DNA of 10,602 bases from Caldiserica bacterium UBA4822 (GTDB lineage Bacteria > Caldisericota > Caldisericia > Cryosericales > Cryosericaceae): the NCBI GenBank assembly GCA_002402295.1, contig DHFO01000063.1, positions 1 to 10,602 of the forward strand. The letters are read 5' to 3'. Every line of letters starts with the position of its first letter. Positions within the stretch are counted from its first letter, which is position 1. Positions 6,199 to 10,602 of this stretch are shown here, piece after piece. A program made the position numbers and the translations under genes. The notes beneath the pieces are model-generated. The model made no database searches, was not told the DNA's origin, and saw only the letters and a program-made list of their open reading frames with translations.

Positions 6199-7542
6199 GT
6201 GACACACATCTTGCGTCTTGATGATACCTGGGCCTTGGACGGCATCAGCCGTGACCGTGTGAACCTCGCCAACAGCGAGGCGGCGTCTCAGCTCCAAGCC
6301 TTGCTGACCAGGACTGGCCGAGGCGCCGAGTACACCGGCTGGCTGGACCTGCCCGTCGCAACGACCCAGGATATGCTCGCCCGCATCGAGGCAACGGCGG
6401 CCGATCTGCGGAACCGGTCGGAAATCGTGGTCGTGTGTGGCGTTGGCGGCTCCTACCTCGGAGCACGGGCCGGTATTGAGTTCCTGAACAGCGCACGCAG
6501 TGCCGGTGTGACCCCGGAGATACTGTTCGTGGGAAACAGCCTAAGTCCGTGGCACTTGTCGAGAACCATCGAGAAGCTGGTTGACAGGCCGTTCTCGGTC
6601 ATCGCGATTTCCAAGTCAGGGACAACACTGGAGACAGCCCTGGCGTTCCATGTCCTGAGAGACGAACTGCGGCGCAGATACGGCCCGGAAGGTGCGAGAG
6701 AGCGCATCGTCGCTGTCACCGAGCGAGTACGGGGAAACCTCCGGTCCCTCGCCGACGAAGACGGCTTCGCGGCCTTCGACATGCCTGTCGATGTCGGAGG
6801 CAGATACTCAGTCCTGACTCCCGTGGGGCTTCTACCATTCGCTGTGGCAGGGTTCGACATCCGCGCCATACTGGAAGGCGCCGCCAGGCAGCGTTCTGCG
6901 GTGACTGAAACAAGGTACGAGGACAACGATGCGCTCCGCTATGCGGCAGCTCGACGGCTGCTGAACGCAGAGGGCAGACAGGTCGAGTTGTTCGCAGACT
7001 TCGAGCCGTTCCTGCATACGCTTGGGGAGTGGTGGAAACAATTGTTCGGCGAGAGCGAGGGCAAAGAACGCAAGGGGCTGTTGCCTGCCTCGTTGGACTA
7101 CACGACAGACCTGCACTCCCTGGGCCAGTTTGTTCAGGAAGGAACGCCGTGCCACTTCGAAACCGTTGTCGACGTACCGGCTCCTGTTGACGTTACCTTC
7201 ACATGCGGCGCCTCCTCTCCTGATGGCCTTGCCTATCTGGACGGGCGCACCGTCGGCGCAATGAACAGACAGGCCATGCTCGGAACCATCATGGCTCATC
7301 ATGACGGCGGTGTCCCGATACTGCGAATATCCCTCCCGGACGTCACCGAGAGTACATTCGGGGCTGCCGTGTACTTCTTCGAGGCAGCCTGTGCAGTGAG
7401 CGGCTACATGCTGGGAATCAATCCCTTCGACCAGCCGGGGGTCGAGGCGTACAAGCACAACATGTTCGCGCTGCTGGGCAAGCCGGGAACGGAGGCCGAA
7501 GGAGTGGCCTTGCGCACCCGGCTGGGAGAGCAGGTCGACTGA
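6199..7542 (+). CDS. pgi: Glucose-6-phosphate isomerase
   Basis: Interconverts glucose 6-phosphate and fructose 6-phosphate in cytoplasmic glycolysis and gluconeogenesis. The GTG at 6199 is chosen because GGGAGG lies about 6 nt upstream and the homologous region starts there; an in-frame ATG at 6124 overlaps the terminator and promoter and lacks a ribosome site. The product is 447 residues, the length of the short Bacillus-type enzyme rather than the 549-residue E. coli type. Visible features are VCGVGGSYLGARAG (79-92) and ISKSGTTLETALAF (137-150) in the sugar-isomerase domains, the family signature DVGGRYSVLTPVG (198-210), GESEGKE (284-290; probable catalytic Glu286), TDLHSLGQ (303-310; His305) and FDQPGVEAYKHNMF (410-423; Lys419), all expected for an active enzyme. 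It has its own promoter and converges with the sugar kinase gene; together they would take free glucose to fructose 6-phosphate. Confidence 0.96.
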   Translation: MTHILRLDDTWALDGISRDRVNLANSEAASQLQALLTRTGRGAEYTGWLDLPVATTQDMLARIEATAADLRNRSEIVVVCGVGGSYLGARAGIEFLNSARSAGVTPEILFVGNSLSPWHLSRTIEKLVDRPFSVIAISKSGTTLETALAFHVLRDELRRRYGPEGARERIVAVTERVRGNLRSLADEDGFAAFDMPVDVGGRYSVLTPVGLLPFAVAGFDIRAILEGAARQRSAVTETRYEDNDALRYAAARRLLNAEGRQVELFADFEPFLHTLGEWWKQLFGESEGKERKGLLPASLDYTTDLHSLGQFVQEGTPCHFETVVDVPAPVDVTFTCGASSPDGLAYLDGRTVGAMNRQAMLGTIMAHHDGGVPILRISLPDVTESTFGAAVYFFEAACAVSGYMLGINPFDQPGVEAYKHNMFALLGKPGTEAEGVALRTRLGEQVD

Positions 7543-7564
7543 AGCGCACCCGCTCGCTTGGGGG

Positions 7565-8560
7565 CTACAGGAGAGCGGCACCTTCCGCAAGGTTGGGACT
7601 GGAGTAGACCGGATGACCCTGCAGGAGTTCCTGGGCAAGAAGCGCCGCACCAATAGCTCCGGCGTCGTTGCGGTACTGTGCCATGGCAAACTCGACGCCA
7701 TCAAACAGCAGGGGCAGTGAGTACCGCCTGGCGACGCGTTGCATCTCGTCCATGATCAGGCCTGACTCCGTAACCCCGCCTCCGACCACAACCAGCTCGG
7801 GGTCGAGGACATTGATCATGGTCGCGGCAGCCCGCCCAAGGTACCCCGCTGCACGCTTGAATGCGCGCACGGCAAGGGGATCACCATTGTGAGCGAACTC
7901 TGCAATGCGTCTGGCCGACGAAGCGTCCTCCGCGGTCATCGCGCTCTTCACCCCGCGGGCCAGCGCGCCGTTCGCATACCGGGCGATACCAGTACCCGAG
8001 GAGATCGTTTCCAGACAGCCTGTACGGCCGCAGCCGCACTGAAGGCCATCATCAATCATGTGCATGTGCCCGAGCTCTCCGGCGTAGCCATGCTTGCCGA
8101 CATACAGGTGCCCGTCCACAATCAGGGCGCCGCCAATGCCCGTTCCGACGGTGAACAGAACAACGTCATGCTTGCCTCGAGCGATCCCAGCGACCCACTC
8201 GGCAATGAGTGCGCAGTTTGCATCGTTCTCCAGAAATGTTGGAATCCCCATTGCAGAACGCACGATCTTGGCCAGGGGCACGTCGCGCACCCCAGGCATG
8301 TTGGGAGGAAAGAGAAACATGCCTCGCTGCTGGTCGACCATGCCTGCACACCCGATGCCGACGCCCTCGATCCGGCGGTCCTGCCCGGCCGTGTTCGCCT
8401 GAAGGTCCCGCAGTCCTTTGAGGACCAGTTCGGAAAACTCCACGCTTGACTTGGCCGTATAGGGGAGGACTTCCCGGTAGGCGACACCGCCCCCAGCCCA
8501 CAAGGCAAATGTAATCTTGGTGCCCCCGACATCGACCCCTGCCACTGTGCGCGCGGCCAT
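7565..8560 (-). CDS. glk: ROK-family sugar kinase, probable glucokinase
   Basis: Cytoplasmic ATP-dependent sugar kinase of the ROK family, most likely phosphorylating glucose to glucose 6-phosphate, which Pgi then isomerises. The ATG at 8560 has GGGGAGGT about 7 nt upstream; the ATG nine codons earlier (8587) abuts the operator-like dyad and has no ribosome site. The 331-residue product shows the phosphate-binding DVGGTK (10-15), ENDANCA (111-117) with catalytic Asp113, the GTGIGGAL segment (139-146), ELGHM (162-166) with zinc-ligand His165, and the zinc motif CGCGRTGCLE (175-184; Cys175, Cys177, Cys182). A second glycine-rich segment, LVVVGGGV (256-263), fits the nucleotide site. All expected catalytic residues are present. 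Fructose, N-acetylglucosamine or N-acetylmannosamine kinase are alternatives in this family; glucose is favoured by the neighbour pgi. It lies just downstream of a ROK repressor on the same strand but has its own promoter and a candidate operator. Confidence 0.9.
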   Translation of the reverse strand: MAARTVAGVDVGGTKITFALWAGGGVAYREVLPYTAKSSVEFSELVLKGLRDLQANTAGQDRRIEGVGIGCAGMVDQQRGMFLFPPNMPGVRDVPLAKIVRSAMGIPTFLENDANCALIAEWVAGIARGKHDVVLFTVGTGIGGALIVDGHLYVGKHGYAGELGHMHMIDDGLQCGCGRTGCLETISSGTGIARYANGALARGVKSAMTAEDASSARRIAEFAHNGDPLAVRAFKRAAGYLGRAAATMINVLDPELVVVGGGVTESGLIMDEMQRVARRYSLPLLFDGVEFAMAQYRNDAGAIGAALLAQELLQGHPVYSSPNLAEGAALL

Positions 8561-8587
8561 CCTCAGTACCTCCCCGGTGCCCTGCAT

Positions 8588-8616
8588 GGCAATTTTTACA
8601 GAATGTTACTATTGCC
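8588..8616. promoter_or_regulatory. Candidate repressor operator over the sugar-kinase transcription start
   Basis: GGCAAT (8588-8593) and ATTGCC (8611-8616) are perfect inverted arms whose centre, 8602, coincides with that of an inner ACA-GAA-TGT dyad (8598-8606). Comparing the two 14-nt halves, 10 positions are symmetric. The AT-rich 29-bp site lies from about -4 to +25 relative to the predicted kinase start, a classic repressor position. NagC/Mlc-type ROK repressors bind AT-rich dyads of this size, so the adjacent ROK regulator is the natural candidate, but its binding is inferred. Confidence 0.6.
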
Positions 8617-8618
8617 TA

Positions 8619-8646
8619 ATTCTACCGACGGGAGACCAACTGTCAA
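8619..8646 (-). promoter_or_regulatory. Strong promoter of the ROK sugar kinase
   Basis: On the minus strand, TTGACA (complement of 8641-8646, a perfect -35) and TAGAAT (complement of 8619-8624) are separated by 16 bp. Transcription would start near 8612, inside the dyad at 8588-8616. The -35 hexamer contains the TGA stop codon of the ROK repressor gene (8643-8645). Confidence 0.8.
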
Positions 8647-9881
8647 GCACCAGTACCCGCTGCTGCGGAATGCCGACCCGCGCGGGAGGTCAGGAAGTCA
8701 TACGGACTCTCCAGAAAGACATCGAGCACCACCGTCATCGCACCTAGCAGCGAGCTGTTCACTGACAGTGAGGAGACAGTGACGGAGACCTCATCGGCCA
8801 CATGGTAGAAGCATCGCTGAGCCATCACGCGCTTCATTGGTTCAAGGATGGGTGCGCCAAGGGCTGCCACCTGACCAGTGAAGATGATTCTCTGAGGCGC
8901 CAGTGTATTCACGAGGTTTACCATGATGTATCCAACCAGTTCACCCTTCTCCTTCAGAACCGCAAGGATACCGGCATCGCCCTGGCTGGCGAGGTCTTCA
9001 ATTTCCGCGAACGAAAGCTGGCGACCCGCTTGAGCTGAGCAGTCCTCGATGATGGCCCTCAAGCCCGCGTACAGTTCGAGGCACCCACGGTTGCCGCAGT
9101 CGCACCACTTGCCGTGTCGACGGTCTACCGAGGTGTGGCCGATTTCACCGGAGACCCCGAAATTCCCGGTATAGAGGTGCCCCCCGACAATGATGCCAGC
9201 CCCGATTCCGTAGCCGAGGTGAACCAGAACGAAGTCAGATGTATCACGACCCTGCCCGAAGAACTTCTCCGCAACTGCCTCGGCATTCGCATCATTAGCG
9301 ACAAACGTCGGAAACCCAAAACGGGACTGCAGCAGTTGACGCACCTGAAGGTTTCTGATAGAAGGAAAATTGGGAACGCTGATGACAACACCCGCTTCTG
9401 AATTGATCAGGCCAGGCGCCGAAAACCCTGTTCCGATAATGCGGATACCCCTGTGTCTGTTCAGCAGCTCCTGTACCGATTCGAGAACCTTCTCGAACTC
9501 GGTCTTGATGGGCCCATGTGCATCGACGATGCGCTCAGTGTGATCCAGGATGCCTCCTCCCAGGTCCATGAGCGCAACTCTGACATGTGCCCATGAGAAG
9601 TCGATGGCAACAATATAGCGGGACCTCCCGTTGAACCGCAGCACAACCGGCTTCCGCCCAACGCCCGAGCTGGTTCCCGGCGACTCGGTCACTACCCCCT
9701 GTTCGACAAGGAAGGAAACAATGCGTGAAATCGTCGGAGCGGTAAGACCCGTCAGACGAACAAGGTCTGCACGGGACAAATCGCTCGTCTCGTAGATAGT
9801 CCGCAGGATTGTGGACGTATTCTCGGACTTGATGCTTGTCTGGTTCTTGCCGACCCGCCTTCCGCTCCTGTTCCTGGTCAT
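8643..9881 (-). CDS. ROK-family transcriptional repressor (NagC/Mlc/XylR-like)
   Basis: A 412-residue sugar-responsive DNA-binding regulator. The start at 9881 is chosen because GGGAGAGG lies just upstream and the winged helix begins soon after; an in-frame extension to 10190 would run through the divergent promoter region and into pheS, so it is rejected. The N-terminal helix-turn-helix is at about 34-64, with LSRADLVRLTGLTAPTISRI (35-54) and GRKPVVLRF (75-83) as the wing. The ROK domain follows: AIDFSWAHV (92-100) replaces the kinase DxGGTK motif, so it should not phosphorylate sugar. Still, ANDANAEA (195-202), GEIGH (245-249) and the zinc motif CDCGNRGCLE (260-269) are intact, consistent with sugar sensing. 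It is divergent from pheS, and its stop codon lies within the kinase promoter. Likely targets are the kinase operator and perhaps the importer; the effector is unknown. Confidence 0.92.
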   Translation of the reverse strand: MTRNRSGRRVGKNQTSIKSENTSTILRTIYETSDLSRADLVRLTGLTAPTISRIVSFLVEQGVVTESPGTSSGVGRKPVVLRFNGRSRYIVAIDFSWAHVRVALMDLGGGILDHTERIVDAHGPIKTEFEKVLESVQELLNRHRGIRIIGTGFSAPGLINSEAGVVISVPNFPSIRNLQVRQLLQSRFGFPTFVANDANAEAVAEKFFGQGRDTSDFVLVHLGYGIGAGIIVGGHLYTGNFGVSGEIGHTSVDRRHGKWCDCGNRGCLELYAGLRAIIEDCSAQAGRQLSFAEIEDLASQGDAGILAVLKEKGELVGYIMVNLVNTLAPQRIIFTGQVAALGAPILEPMKRVMAQRCFYHVADEVSVTVSSLSVNSSLLGAMTVVLDVFLESPYDFLTSRAGRHSAAAGTGA

Positions 9882-9929
9882 GTGCCTCTCCCGTGTGGAA
9901 CGTTCGGCCTCATAGTTCCCACAGATGCC

Positions 9930-9956
9930 AGTATAGAGTGCTCTTCTGATTCGCAA
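9930..9956 (-). promoter_or_regulatory. Possible promoter of the ROK repressor
   Basis: On the minus strand, TATACT (complement of 9930-9935) is a good -10 hexamer; TTGCGA (complement of 9951-9956) lies 15 bp upstream, slightly short for sigma70. Transcription would start near 9923, giving a leader of about 42 nt. The leader contains a GGAAC/GTTCC inverted repeat (9897-9901 with 9915-9919), of unknown relevance. Confidence 0.45.
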
Positions 9957-9993
9957 GGGACCAGAAGATGCGACGCACCCATCCGCACGGTCC

Positions 9994-10027
9994 ACAAGCT
10001 GCTCCCGTGAATCGACACGCGGCTTGT
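9994..10027. repeat. Inverted repeat overlapping the pheS -35 region
   Basis: ACAAGCTGC (9994-10002) pairs with GCGGCTTGT (10019-10027) over nine positions with one G-T pair, around a 16-nt centre. Its right arm covers the first four bases of the proposed pheS -35 hexamer. It lies outside both predicted transcripts, so a protein-binding dyad is likelier than an RNA hairpin, but chance is not excluded. Confidence 0.3.
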
Positions 10028-10051
10028 AAACGCTCTGAATCGCCATACAAT
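10024..10051 (+). promoter_or_regulatory. Probable promoter of pheS
   Basis: TTGTAA (10024-10029) and TACAAT (10046-10051) with a 16-bp spacer; transcription would start near 10058, leaving a leader of about 39 nt. That leader is too short for a T-box and I see no T-box core sequence in the 215-bp divergent gap (9882-10096). Confidence 0.6.
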
Positions 10052-10096
10052 CTAACTTGAATCTGTCCACGCGGTAGGCGATGAGGAGCACAGCGC

Positions 10097-10602
10097 ATGT
10101 CAAGCAGCATTGATGAAATCCGGACCAGTCTGGCAGACCACTTGAAATCAGCACGTAACGTTCACGACATTCAGGATGTCCAGGTTGCATTTCTGGGCAA
10201 GAAGGGCCTGATTACCTCACTCCTCAGACAGATTTCCAGCGTCCCCGAAGCACAACGGCGCGAATTCGGCGAAGAGGTCAACTCGCTCAAACAGTGGGCG
10301 GCTGGACAGGTTCAAGCCAAACTGGCAGAGCTGGCGGAAGACACGGCACGGCATGACCTGGACTTTTCACTTCCGGGACGACGCGTCCCCCTTGGAAAGA
10401 AGCACATCCTTGCTCAGGTAGAGGAGGAAGTGGAATCTGTCTTTCTCTCGATGGGGTTTGACATTGAGGAGGGCCCTGAGATTGAGGAGGAGTACTACAA
10501 CTTCGAGGCGCTCAACATACCTGCAGACCACCCTGCCCGGGACATGCAGGATACCTTCTACCTTTCGCCGGGGATTCTTCTGCGCACGCACACCTCCCCC
10601 AT
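10097..10602 (+). CDS. pheS: Phenylalanine-tRNA ligase alpha subunit, N-terminal part (3' end outside window)
   Basis: The frame is open from the ATG at 10097 to the window edge (168 codons, no stop). GAGGAG (10083-10088) lies 8 nt upstream; another ATG at 10081 is out of frame. The product charges tRNA-Phe as the catalytic subunit of the cytoplasmic alpha2-beta2 enzyme, with PheT as partner. Residues 1-90 are a helical, charged tRNA-binding arm containing AFLGKKGLITSLL (31-43), a hallmark of bacterial PheS. The catalytic core begins near residue 100, with EVESVFLSMGFDIEEGPEIE (110-129), YYNFEALNIPADHPARDMQD (132-151) and LLRTHTSP at the edge, all strongly conserved in the family. pheT would be expected downstream. 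It is transcribed divergently from the ROK repressor. Confidence 0.96.
   Translation, partial: MSSSIDEIRTSLADHLKSARNVHDIQDVQVAFLGKKGLITSLLRQISSVPEAQRREFGEEVNSLKQWAAGQVQAKLAELAEDTARHDLDFSLPGRRVPLGKKHILAQVEEEVESVFLSMGFDIEEGPEIEEEYYNFEALNIPADHPARDMQDTFYLSPGILLRTHTSP

Noticed and set aside
8561..8587. Earlier ATG for the sugar kinase at 8587
   Set aside because: No ribosome site precedes it, and the nine extra codons include the Shine-Dalgarno sequence that serves the ATG at 8560.
9935..9944. AGAG-TG-CTCT dyad within the ROK repressor promoter spacer as an autoregulatory operator
   Set aside because: Only four base pairs per arm, unrelated to the kinase dyad, and easily due to chance.
9882..10190. 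N-terminal extension of the ROK repressor reading frame upstream to 10190
   Set aside because: It would cross the divergent promoter region and the start of pheS, has no ribosome site, and has no family resemblance; the start at 9881 has a good Shine-Dalgarno sequence and is followed by the winged helix.

Overview
The window comes from a bacterial chromosome. It is moderately GC-rich (I judge the high 50s percent by eye), densely coded, and carries housekeeping genes at both ends: the 3' part of groEL on the left and the 5' part of pheS on the right. I see no phage, transposase, CRISPR, tRNA or rRNA. Good Shine-Dalgarno sequences and sigma70-like promoters precede most genes. The lineage cannot be fixed from this sequence. 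A lipoprotein of the DUF3798 type, a GroEL without the usual Gly-Gly-Met tail and a short Bacillus-type Pgi suggest an anaerobic, possibly deep-branching bacterium (Caldisericota, Synergistota, Spirochaetota or Firmicutes relatives). That is a low-confidence inference.

Left part (1-6121, all + strand): the end of groEL and its strong intrinsic terminator, then a promoter and a four-gene ABC importer operon. The operon encodes a DUF3798-type substrate-binding lipoprotein, a double-domain ATPase of the RbsA/MglA kind, and two paralogous permeases of the BPD_transp_2 (ribose/nucleoside) kind. The last three genes are tightly packed (8-bp overlap, then a 4-bp gap). A 248-bp gap separates the binding-protein gene from the ATPase gene. 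It holds a potential multi-stem RNA and a perfect 11-bp hairpin, a likely place for differential expression or attenuation. A terminator closes the operon.

Middle part (6120-8646): pgi (glucose-6-phosphate isomerase, + strand, own promoter) converges with a ROK-family sugar kinase (probably glucokinase, - strand), with 22 bp between the stop codons. The kinase has a near-consensus promoter (TTGACA, 16-bp spacer, TAGAAT) followed by a well-centred 29-bp dyad over the predicted transcription start, which looks like a repressor operator.

Right part (8643-10602): a ROK-family transcriptional repressor (- strand, winged helix plus ROK domain) directly upstream of the kinase, then a divergent promoter region and the start of pheS (+ strand, runs off the window). 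A simple reading is a sugar uptake and first-steps-of-glycolysis neighbourhood: importer, sugar kinase, phosphoglucose isomerase and a sugar-sensing repressor that probably acts on the kinase operator. The importer's substrate is unknown and its functional link to the kinase rests only on proximity.
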